Of a stretch of 64,000 bases of DNA, positions 44,318-51,720 are shown piece after piece. The stretch's first letter is position 1. Each line of letters opens with the position of its first letter. A program made the translations under genes and the position numbers. Below the pieces are notes generated by a model. It worked only from the letters and a program-made list of their open reading frames with translations, made no database searches and was not told the origin of the DNA. Source of the stretch: Hungatella sp. (GTDB taxonomy: Bacteria > Bacillota > Clostridia > Lachnospirales > Lachnospiraceae). The DNA lies in assembly GCA_022792815.1 (NCBI GenBank), contig JAAWBS010000038.1, positions 1 to 64,000 on the forward strand, written 5' to 3'.

Positions 44318-45709
44318 ATGGATTACAATCAATCGTATGAGCAGGAGATCGATCTGAAGGAGCTGATGTTTGCGGTACTTCGCAGATGGCGGCCGATTTT
44401 GGCGGCAGCGGTGATTCTGGCAGTGCTTCTCGGCGGATATAAGGCGTTTTCTGCCTACAGGGCGGCCAATGACGAGACAGTCCTTAAGGAGGCCAGAGAG
44501 AATTATGAGAAGGATTTGGAGCTCTATGAGAAGAATAAGGCGACCAGTGAGAGAGAGATCGAGAATCTGACCAAAGAAAGCGCAGACCAGGAGGAGTATC
44601 TGGAGAAATCAGTGCTGATGAATATGAGTCCCTACGATGTGTGGGAGGCCAAGGCGGATCTTTTTGTCAAGACGGATTATGAGATCATGCCGGATATGGT
44701 GTATCAGAATATCGATTTTACCGGAACTGTGCTGCAGTCTTACCAGTCAGCTCTGACCAATGCGGAGTTTATGGAAAAGGTGGCCGCCTCCCAGAAACTG
44801 GACAGCCGCTATCTCAAGGAACTTGTGAGTATCAGTATCGGGCACAGTGACAATAAGATCAATAACCTTTTGACCATTTCCGTGAAGCATGAAAGTGAAG
44901 CCAAAGCTAAGGCGGTAATGGATGAGTTTCTGGCCGGAGTGAATCAGAACAAGAGCAAGATCAGATCAAGCATCGGCGACCATACGGTGACTGTGGTCAA
45001 CAACAGTCTGGGTTCTCTGGTGGATTTGTCCCTGGCGGACAGACAGAAAAATGAAAATGAACGTCTCACGAACCTGAACACCACTTTGGAGGACAAGCAG
45101 ACCCAGCTAAGTGAGATGGAGCAGCCGGAGGAGGTGGTTTCATCCGGCAACGCAGCGGCCAAAAGCGGAATCAAATACGGAGCCATCGGCGGTGTGCTGG
45201 GCGCCTTTGCGGTGTTATTTTTCGTCTGTGTAGGCTTTGTGATGAGTGATAAAGTGTATTCGGCCAAAGAACTGAAATACCGCTTTAAGGTGAAGATTCT
45301 CGGTATCCTGCCCCAGACCGGGAACAAGAAAATCGGCCGGATCGACCGCTTGATCAGCCGGATGGAAGGCCGGATTTTGGACAGGGATGTAGAGAGAGAG
45401 TACGGCCTCATCGCGGCCAATATCTGCAATTATGCGGAGGGGGCCAAGTCCCTTCTGGTGGTGGGCAGCGGTGCCGAGAAGCTGATTCAGGAGGTGGGAG
45501 AGAAGCTGCAGGGCAGACTGCCGGATGTTAAGATCGTGTCCGGCGGCAATCTTCTGACAGAGGCGGAAAGCTTAAAGAAGCTGTCGGGGTGTGACAGCGT
45601 GCTACTGGTAGAGCAGTGCGGGATATCCCTGTACAGCTTGGTGGAGCAGGAGATCGAAAAGATCCGTGATTTGGATAAAAAGGTAGTAGGGTGTGTGGTA
45701 TTTGAATAG
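44318..45709 (+). CDS. Wzz/YveK-like chain-length protein
   Basis: A 463-aa co-polymerase. An N-terminal Wzz domain starts EIDLKELMFAVLRRWRPIL and leads into a helix (ILAAAVILAVLLGGYKAF). A long extracytoplasmic coiled-coil region follows (ENYEKDLELYEKNKATSERE), then a second helix (AIGGVLGAFAVLFFVCVGFV) near 290-312, and about 150 cytoplasmic residues including SLLVVGSGAEKLIQEVGEKL. That tail resembles a BY-kinase partner fold but lacks a Walker A lysine loop. It ends KKVVGCVVFE, much as the 33158 protein ends. The ATG at 44318 is chosen for AAGGAGAG eight bases upstream; the frame is open back to 44258. Confidence 0.82.
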   Translation: MDYNQSYEQEIDLKELMFAVLRRWRPILAAAVILAVLLGGYKAFSAYRAANDETVLKEARENYEKDLELYEKNKATSEREIENLTKESADQEEYLEKSVLMNMSPYDVWEAKADLFVKTDYEIMPDMVYQNIDFTGTVLQSYQSALTNAEFMEKVAASQKLDSRYLKELVSISIGHSDNKINNLLTISVKHESEAKAKAVMDEFLAGVNQNKSKIRSSIGDHTVTVVNNSLGSLVDLSLADRQKNENERLTNLNTTLEDKQTQLSEMEQPEEVVSSGNAAAKSGIKYGAIGGVLGAFAVLFFVCVGFVMSDKVYSAKELKYRFKVKILGILPQTGNKKIGRIDRLISRMEGRILDRDVEREYGLIAANICNYAEGAKSLLVVGSGAEKLIQEVGEKLQGRLPDVKIVSGGNLLTEAESLKKLSGCDSVLLVEQCGISLYSLVEQEIEKIRDLDKKVVGCVVFE

Positions 45710-45715
45710 GGGATA

Positions 45716-45756
45716 CGAAAAACCGGGATACAGTGAAGCTGTATCCCGGTTTTTCG
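45716..45756. terminator. Strong bidirectional terminator
   Basis: A perfect 18-bp stem, CGAAAAACCGGGATACAG (45716-45733) with its complement at 45739-45756, and a five-base loop. It has A/T flanks that give a U tract in both directions. It ends both the 42876-45709 operon (+) and the gene at 45762-46082 (-). Confidence 0.95.
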
Positions 45757-45761
45757 TAAGG

Positions 45762-46082
45762 TCATCTGGTACCCTTCCATTTGCCTTCTGAATTCACATA
45801 ATAGTTATCAATCCAGGTGTCTGATGCCATGATGCCGTCCTCGTCAAAGTAATACCAACATCCCTTTGATTTAAACCATCCGGTGATCTTGTAACCGTCT
45901 TTGTCGAGATAGTAGTGATTCTCGCCGTCCTCGATCCAGCCGTCTACGCTTTCACCCTCGTCGTTCAGGTATGTCCACGTTCCGTCATCATGTTCCGTCC
46001 ATGTGCCGGCGTAAACGGGGAATATGGACAGGAGCATCAACAGGAAGGAAACTGCGACCACGGTAACTGTTTTTCTATGCAT
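45762..46082 (-). CDS. Small secreted cell-wall-repeat protein
   Basis: A 106-aa protein with a signal peptide (KTVTVVAVSFLLMLLSIFPV, cleavage near AYA/G in PVYAG) followed by four cell-wall-binding-type repeats rich in W-Y-Y and G-W (WTYLNDEGESVDGW, HYYLDKDGYKITGWF, WYYFDEDGIMASDTW). Such repeats bind choline or other wall-polymer residues in pneumococcal and clostridial proteins. There is no catalytic domain, so it may be a small wall-attached ligand or adhesin. AAGGAGG precedes the ATG. Confidence 0.88.
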   Translation of the reverse strand: MHRKTVTVVAVSFLLMLLSIFPVYAGTWTEHDDGTWTYLNDEGESVDGWIEDGENHYYLDKDGYKITGWFKSKGCWYYFDEDGIMASDTWIDNYYVNSEGKWKGTR

Positions 46083-46116
46083 GCCATCACAACCTCCTTC
46101 TCTTATAATCAGCTAT

Positions 46117-46125
46117 ATTATAGCA
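46117..46125 (-). promoter_or_regulatory. Extended -10 promoter of the 45762 gene
   Basis: On the minus strand TGCTATAAT (46125-46117) is a perfect extended -10 box, about 28 bases before the start site region of the gene. No strong -35 was seen. Confidence 0.5.
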
Positions 46126-46226
46126 TAGGAATCGCGGGTTTTCCAGAGAAAAACAGGCTGTAAATCTTACGATTTTGAAACAAGTTTCTTACTGGACGGA
46201 AAGAAATCCAAATTTTTATAAGACAA

Positions 46227-46377
46227 AATTCGACAAAACGACTGTGCGCTGAAGAACAAAAGAAGAACCACAAATAGTGGGTGGAAAGAGACGAAGGTGG
46301 CATATCTAGTGAAAAAGAAGAACCGTGTAAAATAAGGGGATTTTCTGTCTCGGGATTTGGCATAACTTTGTCGAATT
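46227..46377. promoter_or_regulatory. Inverted pair of Spo0A-box-like sites
   Basis: AATTCGACAAA (46227-46237) and its exact complement TTTGTCGAATT (46367-46377) flank a 129-bp stretch. Each contains the 0A-box heptamer TGTCGAA or its complement. The right copy lies about 17 bases before the -35 of the promoter at 46394. The stretch between them has no gene and nothing else I recognise. Confidence 0.4.
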
Positions 46378-46393
46378 GTGCGTTTGAATCTTC

Positions 46394-46422
46394 TTTTCAA
46401 ACAATCAGAAATAGGGTATAGT
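46394..46422 (+). promoter_or_regulatory. Promoter of the 50-aa gene
   Basis: TTTTCA (46394-46399), 17 bp, TATAGT (46417-46422), giving a leader of about 30 nt. Confidence 0.5.
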
Positions 46423-46457
46423 TAAGGCATTCCATAAAAACAGAGGAGGGACATCAG

Positions 46458-46610
46458 ATGAACAAGGCAGACATTATCTCCGAACTGAAGGCAGAGAACG
46501 CCAGACTGAAAAATGACAATGACGCTTTACAAGATATCGTGGCTCAGATGCGTGTGACGCTGAATCGTTTAATTGTCCGTTATGTATCCGATTCAAAAGA
46601 GGCCGTATAG
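46458..46610 (+). CDS. 50-aa charged, helical small protein
   Basis: An ATG seven bases after GAGGAGGG opens a 50-codon frame, MNKADIISELKAENARLKND and on to YVSDSKEAV. It has a heptad-like leucine pattern (I-x6-L-x6-L) and reads as a short coiled coil. It has its own promoter-like sequence, a hairpin right after its stop and Spo0A-box-like sites upstream, so I take it as real. No family recognised. It converges on the zinc-ribbon gene at 46646, whose C-terminal half is also coiled coil, so an interaction is possible but speculative. Confidence 0.65.
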   Translation: MNKADIISELKAENARLKNDNDALQDIVAQMRVTLNRLIVRYVSDSKEAV

Positions 46611-46640
46611 GCAGGTGGGGAGCGTTAGCTCCCCGCCTGC
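46611..46640. terminator. Hairpin between convergent genes
   Basis: GCAGGTGGGGAGC (46611-46623) pairs with GCTCCCCGCCTGC (46628-46640) around a GTTA loop, with one G-T pair. It starts right after the stop of the 50-aa gene. There is no T run on either side, so it may stall or protect rather than terminate. Confidence 0.5.
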
Positions 46641-46645
46641 AGCAG

Positions 46646-47065
46646 TCAGCGGTCTTCCTGCTGAATATCCAATAATTTTTTGAGATGCCGAACCTCCTCT
46701 TTTAGCTCCTGCTTTTTGCGCAGTTCGTCCCATATGGTAGAATGCATCCATTCGACCGTCTCATTTAACTTTGCGATTTCTTTTTCCAACTCCAGAACAT
46801 GTTGAGTCAGGGTACCTACCAGTTTTCTCTGACAGTATAATTTCTCAGGGGCAGTGATGCGGCTGGCCAGAGTAGGGGCTGCCGCCACCATCTTTAGGGC
46901 GATAAGCCTGTCACGGTCTTCGTATCCCAGGCTGGTAAAATCCCGATGGTTCATATCCAATCGAATCATCGGGCGGGCGCACAGATGACAGACAGCATTC
47001 TTCGGAAGCTGAAAGTAGGCGTAATACCCACATTTGTCACAATAATAAACCGATAGTTCCCTCAT
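46646..47065 (-). CDS. Zinc-ribbon and coiled-coil protein of unknown function
   Basis: A 139-aa protein. The N-terminus has two C-x-x-C knuckles (CDKCGYYAYFQ, then CHLCARPMIRLD) that suit a zinc ribbon. From about residue 75 to the end it is a charged helix with coiled-coil character (VLELEKEIAKLNETVEW, KKQELKEEVRHLKKLLD). I do not recognise a named family. The ATG at 47065 follows GGAGGA; the longer frame is rejected. Cytoplasmic, no signal peptide. Confidence 0.7.
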   Translation of the reverse strand: MRELSVYYCDKCGYYAYFQLPKNAVCHLCARPMIRLDMNHRDFTSLGYEDRDRLIALKMVAAAPTLASRITAPEKLYCQRKLVGTLTQHVLELEKEIAKLNETVEWMHSTIWDELRKKQELKEEVRHLKKLLDIQQEDR

Positions 47066-47158
47066 AGTGATTCCTCCGTATGTAAGTTGGTATGCGCACC
47101 CGCGCACACTCCTGCCTTATAAACGCAAAAAACGGGGATTTGTAACAGAATATATGAA

Positions 47159-47194
47159 AAAAACTGCCAAAATATTCCTATTTCGGCAGTTTTT
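47159..47194 (-). terminator. Terminator of the 47228 gene
   Basis: On the minus strand AAAAACTGCC (47194-47185) pairs with GGCAGTTTTT (47168-47159), with further pairing inside the loop, and the T run continues. It lies about 35 bases past the stop codon. Confidence 0.85.
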
Positions 47195-47227
47195 GAACGG
47201 ATGAATTGTTTTAAAGGGGTTTTCGGG

Positions 47228-48586
47228 TTACTGAATGATACCGTTTACGTCCACGGTCCAGATATTCTCGCTGGTATCCTTGTAGTCGCGGAAGCCGTTT
47301 CCAAGCTCCGGGCGTGAGGAGGACTTGGAGGAGGAGGAAGCTTTCTGGATGGTTCCGGAGGCGTTGACTAAATAGGTCTTGCCGTCGAACTGGGCCGGGG
47401 CATACCGAAGGTCGGAGTCCGCCTGCTTTCTGAGACCGTTCTCGTAGATCACATTGTCACGGATTCCATGGCATCCCTGGCCTCTCTTGGGGCCTTCGTT
47501 GAGGAAGAACCAGGTCTGGTTTACACCCTCATCTTCGTTGAAGATCGTCTGCTTGCCTGTTTTCATCGCTCCCTCGTCTCCGAAGTAGTAGTTGGCTGTG
47601 GTGCCATCCTCTAAGGTCACGGACTGAAGACCTGTCTGCATCTCGCCTTTGATGTTGAAGCCATATTTGTTGGAGCCTACAGAGAATACCTGGATGCCGG
47701 TCTGGGCATAGTAGGGCTGTCCGTTCTTGAAGTAGAAATTGTACAGTTCGCCTTCCTCGCTGACGCCGGCGATTCCCTCGATGGTCCTCCAGCCGGAAGC
47801 ACGCTTTCCGTCTTCGTCGTAGAACTGATATCCGGCGGCGGATTTTGCGGCGTCTGTGTTCTCGGCAGCTTCGTCGGATGCCGCCTCGGAGGCGGTGGCA
47901 GTGTCGGAAGCCTCCTTGGGCAATTTATACCATCCGGTCTGCATCTTGCCGTCTACAAAGGTGTAGTAGTTTCCGTTTATCTTCTTGTCCAGCTGATTTT
48001 CTACCATCTTTCCGTTGGAATCAAAGTAGTGCCAGACGGTTTCGTCCTCAAAATCGTCGCTGTCATTTTCCAGCTGAACCCATCCCTTTTTCATGACACC
48101 GTCATCGTGGTGCCCGAAGTAGTAGGTGGCTCCGTCGATCTCCATGAGACCGGTGACCATGCGGCCGTCGCCGTCAAAATAATATTCTTTCTCTTCAATG
48201 GTCTTAAATTTGGACACGATGGCTTTGCCGTCTTTTCCATAATAGTACCAGTAGAATTCCGGCTCGTCCTCGGAGCCCCAGTCGTCCTCGTTGGCCACCT
48301 TTACCCACTGATTGGAGACTCTCTTTCCGTCGGTGCCTACATAATATTCATCGATCTGGCGGTCGAAGCTCAGCATTCCGTCTTCGTCCAGATAATACCA
48401 CTGTCCGTCGTGCTTCTTCCAGGAGTCAGTCATACGGTAACCATCTGTGTCGTAATACATCCAGGAACCGTCCTGCTCTACCCATCCGGTAGTCTGTGCC
48501 ATAACCGGAGCGGTGAGAGTGGGGGCCAGGGCTGTCATCATAGCTGCTGTGGAAATTGCTGCGGTCCATTTGATCTGTCTCTTCAT
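47228..48586 (-). CDS. Secreted cell-wall-repeat protein (choline-binding type)
   Basis: A 452-aa exported protein. Residues 1-31 are a signal peptide ending near PVMAQ. The mature protein is about eight to ten degenerate wall-binding repeats (GSWMYYDTDGYRMTDSWKK, QWYYLDEDGMLSFDRQ, FYWYYYGKDGKAIVSKF), interrupted near 240 by an Ala/Ser/Asp-rich spacer, and ends in a Ser-rich stretch. No enzymatic domain, LPxTG motif or transmembrane tail is seen, so attachment should be non-covalent through the repeats. ATG 48586 with AAGGAGAG; terminator follows. Confidence 0.88.
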   Translation of the reverse strand: MKRQIKWTAAISTAAMMTALAPTLTAPVMAQTTGWVEQDGSWMYYDTDGYRMTDSWKKHDGQWYYLDEDGMLSFDRQIDEYYVGTDGKRVSNQWVKVANEDDWGSEDEPEFYWYYYGKDGKAIVSKFKTIEEKEYYFDGDGRMVTGLMEIDGATYYFGHHDDGVMKKGWVQLENDSDDFEDETVWHYFDSNGKMVENQLDKKINGNYYTFVDGKMQTGWYKLPKEASDTATASEAASDEAAENTDAAKSAAGYQFYDEDGKRASGWRTIEGIAGVSEEGELYNFYFKNGQPYYAQTGIQVFSVGSNKYGFNIKGEMQTGLQSVTLEDGTTANYYFGDEGAMKTGKQTIFNEDEGVNQTWFFLNEGPKRGQGCHGIRDNVIYENGLRKQADSDLRYAPAQFDGKTYLVNASGTIQKASSSSKSSSRPELGNGFRDYKDTSENIWTVDVNGIIQ

Positions 48587-48643
48587 AAATTGATTCTCTC
48601 CTTTTTGTTTGTTGGTGAAAATCCGCATTTGCATTACTCCTGC

Positions 48644-48672
48644 ATTATAACCGAATGGGGGTGCCCGGTAAA
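48644..48672 (-). promoter_or_regulatory. Promoter of the 47228-48586 gene
   Basis: On the minus strand TTTACC (48672-48667), 17 bp, TATAAT (48649-48644), leaving a leader of about 50 nt. Confidence 0.6.
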
Positions 48673-48711
48673 GTGTAGGTTCGTGGCAGAGATGCCAGGA
48701 TTTAAAAAGAC

Positions 48712-48740
48712 TTTTATACCACTGGCATTTGTGGTATACT
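48712..48740 (+). promoter_or_regulatory. Promoter with embedded 8-bp inverted repeat
   Basis: TTTTAT (48712-48717), 17 bp, TATACT (48735-48740). A perfect inverted repeat, TATACCAC (48715-48722) and GTGGTATA (48731-48738), with an 8-bp spacer, covers the space between -35 and -10 and touches both boxes. This is a typical place for a repressor operator. It precedes the 48815-57437 operon. Confidence 0.6.
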
Positions 48741-48814
48741 TATGAAAATATGCCATAGCGGCTGGTGCGGCGTCAGGCGCTGTACAAAAGTTTAGAAAAG
48801 GAGCGGCAGAATTT

Positions 48815-50707
48815 ATGAAGATAAAAGTTTCCGACTATATTGCACGGACTCTGGTGGAGCATGGACTTACTCAGGTGTTTACGGTGACAGGCGGAGGAGC
48901 CATGCACTTAAACGATGCTCTGGGACATGAGCCGGGACTGCACTGTCTGTATGAACACCACGAGCAGGCCTGCGCCATGGCGGCAGAGAGCTACGGAAGG
49001 CTTCACGACCGGCCGGCAGTCCTCTGTGTGACCACAGGCCCCGGGGGTACCAACGCCATCACCGGCGTGCTGGGCAGCTGGCTGGATTCCATCCCTATGT
49101 TGGTGCTGTCGGGACAAGTGCGCTATGACACGACTGCCCGATGGTCCGGTGTGGGAATTCGGGCTATGGGAGATCAGGAGTTTGACATCGGAAAGGCAGT
49201 GGGATGCATGACCAAGTATACGGAGATGGTGACAAACCCTCTGCGGATCCGATACTGTCTGGAGAGAGCTCTGTATCTGGCCTCTTCCGGCCGGCCGGGG
49301 CCTGCGTGGCTGGACATCCCTCTCGACGTCCAGGGGGCTTATGTGGAGACCGAACAGATGGAGGGGTTTGACCCGGAGGAGTTTGAGGCGGGGCCGGAGG
49401 GGCAGCGGCTTCCCGGCAGAGTCAGCGACGAGACGGCAGAGGAGATCCTTCGAAGGATCAGAGGCGCTTTGCGGCCGGTGTTTAACGGGGGGAACGGCAT
49501 CCGCATCGCCGGGGCATTTCCTGTGTTTGAGAGAGTGGTGAGGAAACTGGGGATCCCGGTGGTGACCGGATGGAACAGCCTGGATCTGATGTGTGACGAT
49601 GATCCCCTGTACGTGGGCCGCGCAGGGGGGATGGGAGACCGGGCAGGCAATTTTGCGGTTCAGAACAGCGATCTGGTGTTTTCCGTGGGAAGCCGTTTAA
49701 GCATCCGTCAGGTAGGGTACAATTACCATACCTGGGCACGGGAGGCGTACACCATCATCAACGACATCGATGAGGAGGAACTGAAAAAGCCCAGCATCCA
49801 TGTGGATATGGCAGTCCACGCAGATGCAGGGGACCTTCTGGAAGCCCTGGAGCGGGCCATAGACCGAGAGGCGGGAGGGATGTCCCGGCAGGAACCGAAA
49901 GATCAGAAGCCTGTATTCGGCGGAGGAACGGGCCTGGACGGGATGACCTGGGTGGAGACCTGTCGGATGTGGAAGGAGAAGTACCCGGTGATACAGCCCA
50001 AGCACCTGGAGGATGACGACAGCAAGGCGGCCAATGTCTACGGGCTGGTGAAAGAGCTGAGCTTTCGTCTGCCTGAGAATCAGATCACCGTGGTGGGCAA
50101 CGGCTCGGCCTGTGTGGTAGGCGGCCACGGATATCAGATCAAGAAAGGCCAGCGCTTTATCACCAACTCGGCCGTGGCATCCATGGGATATGACCTGCCG
50201 GCGGCCATCGGAGCCAGTGTGGCGGCCCCCGGCCGGGATATCATCCTTCTGACAGGGGACGGGAGTATCCAGATGAACCTGCAGGAGCTGCAGACCATCA
50301 TCCATCACAGGATGCCGATCAAGATCTTTCTGATCAACAACGGAGGATATCATTCCATCCGTCAGACCCAGAAGAATTTCTTCGGAGAGCCTCTGGTGGG
50401 AATCGGTGTGGACAGCAGGGACTTAAGCTTTCCCTCCATGGAGAAGCTGGCGTGGGCCTACGGGTATCCATATTTAAGCGCCCGGCACAACGGGGAGGTG
50501 GGGGAGGCGGTGGAGAAGACTCTGGCTGCCGAGGGACCAATGATCTGTGAAGTGTTTGTGACCATGGACCAGAATTTTGAGCCCAAGTCAGCGGCCAAGC
50601 GGATGCCGGACGGCACGATGGTATCGCCGCCGCTGGAGGACCTGGCGCCTTTTCTTTCGGAAGCGGAGATGGATGCCAATATGTTGATTCCCCGGATTCG
50701 GGGTTAG
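48815..50707 (+). CDS. Acetolactate-synthase-like thiamine-diphosphate enzyme
   Basis: A 630-aa enzyme with the three-domain layout of acetohydroxyacid-synthase relatives. The N-terminal Pyr domain has VFTVTGGGAMHLNDALG and the catalytic glutamate in YEHHEQACAMAAESYGR. The C-terminal PP domain has ASMGYDLPAAIGASVAA and the TPP motif GDGSIQMNLQELQTIIHHRM ending in NN. There is no small regulatory subunit, and the neighbours are an SDR and glycosyltransferases, so branched-chain amino-acid synthesis is unlikely. Related enzymes in O-antigen loci attach two-carbon branches to keto-sugars (YerE type) or make unusual acyl groups. Which applies here cannot be told. RBS AAAGGAG. Confidence 0.85.
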   Translation: MKIKVSDYIARTLVEHGLTQVFTVTGGGAMHLNDALGHEPGLHCLYEHHEQACAMAAESYGRLHDRPAVLCVTTGPGGTNAITGVLGSWLDSIPMLVLSGQVRYDTTARWSGVGIRAMGDQEFDIGKAVGCMTKYTEMVTNPLRIRYCLERALYLASSGRPGPAWLDIPLDVQGAYVETEQMEGFDPEEFEAGPEGQRLPGRVSDETAEEILRRIRGALRPVFNGGNGIRIAGAFPVFERVVRKLGIPVVTGWNSLDLMCDDDPLYVGRAGGMGDRAGNFAVQNSDLVFSVGSRLSIRQVGYNYHTWAREAYTIINDIDEEELKKPSIHVDMAVHADAGDLLEALERAIDREAGGMSRQEPKDQKPVFGGGTGLDGMTWVETCRMWKEKYPVIQPKHLEDDDSKAANVYGLVKELSFRLPENQITVVGNGSACVVGGHGYQIKKGQRFITNSAVASMGYDLPAAIGASVAAPGRDIILLTGDGSIQMNLQELQTIIHHRMPIKIFLINNGGYHSIRQTQKNFFGEPLVGIGVDSRDLSFPSMEKLAWAYGYPYLSARHNGEVGEAVEKTLAAEGPMICEVFVTMDQNFEPKSAAKRMPDGTMVSPPLEDLAPFLSEAEMDANMLIPRIRG

Positions 50708-50724
50708 AAAGAGACGGTGGACAG

Positions 50725-51714
50725 ATGAATGTGGTAGTGACCGGAGCGACCAGTTTTCTGGGAGCGGCCCTTGTGAAGGAACTGCTGGGGCGTGGGCATG
50801 AGGTGTACGGGGTGCAGCGGCCCCACTCCCCAAACCGGCAGGTTTTGGAGCGCCTGAGAGAGAGAGAAGATGGGAAGGGAAGGAACCTTCATATCATAGA
50901 GCTGGAGTTGGAAGAGCTGGACGGGATCGATCGGATGATACCGGTTCCCTGTCAGGTGTTCTTTCACTTTGGCTGGGGCGGTTCCGGGAGTCAGAGCCGT
51001 CTCATGAATGAGGTGCAGAGGAAGAATGTGGAGGACAGCGTAAAGGCTCTCTGCGGCGCCAGACGTCTGGGATGCCGCCGGTTTCTCTTCAGCGGCTCCC
51101 AGGCAGAGTACGGAGTTTATCGGACCCCCATGAGAGAAGACATGCCTGTAAGCCCGGTGTCGGAGTATGGGAAAGCGAAAGTGGAGTTTGGGCTTCGGGC
51201 AAAGAGTATGTGCCGGCAGTGGAGGGAGACGGGGGAGTGGGAGATGGAGTACATCCATATCCGGATCTTTAGTGTCTATGGGCCGGGGGATCATCCCTGG
51301 TCTCTGGTGAACACCTGTCTCGACACATTCCTTAAGGGGGGAGTCATGGAGCTGGGGGCCTGCAGCCAGCAGTGGAACTTCCTCTATATAGAAGATCTGG
51401 TGGAGGGCGTGATGGCTTTGGCTTTCTGCGATAAGCCTGCCTGCGGGGAGACGGTCTACAACCTGGCAGGTGGGGAGGAGGACACCAGAGTACTGAAGTC
51501 CTATGTGGAAGAGATGCATCGGCTGTGCGGGGGAGAGGGCACCTGCGTGTACGGGATCCTTCCTCCCAACGCGGAAGGATCCACCAACCTGATCCCGGAT
51601 ATCGGCAGGATCAGGGAGAGGACCGGATGGGAACCCCGGGTTTCCTTTGAGGAGGGAATCAGACATATGATAAACAGGCGTTTGGACGCCGAGAGACCGA
51701 TACAAGGAGATTAA
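50725..51714 (+). CDS. NAD-dependent sugar epimerase/dehydratase
   Basis: A 329-aa extended SDR. VVVTGATSFLGAALVKELLG gives the N-terminal nucleotide site, FLFSGSQAEYGVY the catalytic Ser region and SEYGKAKVEFG the Y-x3-K. It likely works on the same nucleotide sugar as the preceding TPP enzyme, 17 bases away, for example by reducing or epimerising a keto-sugar. Confidence 0.87.
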   Translation: MNVVVTGATSFLGAALVKELLGRGHEVYGVQRPHSPNRQVLERLREREDGKGRNLHIIELELEELDGIDRMIPVPCQVFFHFGWGGSGSQSRLMNEVQRKNVEDSVKALCGARRLGCRRFLFSGSQAEYGVYRTPMREDMPVSPVSEYGKAKVEFGLRAKSMCRQWRETGEWEMEYIHIRIFSVYGPGDHPWSLVNTCLDTFLKGGVMELGACSQQWNFLYIEDLVEGVMALAFCDKPACGETVYNLAGGEEDTRVLKSYVEEMHRLCGGEGTCVYGILPPNAEGSTNLIPDIGRIRERTGWEPRVSFEEGIRHMINRRLDAERPIQGD

Positions 51715-51720
51715 ATCAGA

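Noticed and set aside
48029-48745. 238-codon plus-strand frame opposite the cell-wall-repeat gene
   Set aside because: It is antisense to a clear repeat protein with signal peptide, RBS and terminator; the frame arises from the repeat composition.
48815-50707. Calling this gene ilvB (branched-chain amino-acid synthesis)
   Set aside because: There is no ilvN or other ilv genes, and it sits in a glycan operon; only the broad TPP-enzyme family is supported.
50704-51705. 333-codon minus-strand frame opposite the SDR gene
   Set aside because: GC-rich third positions keep antisense frames open here; no RBS and no domain is seen.
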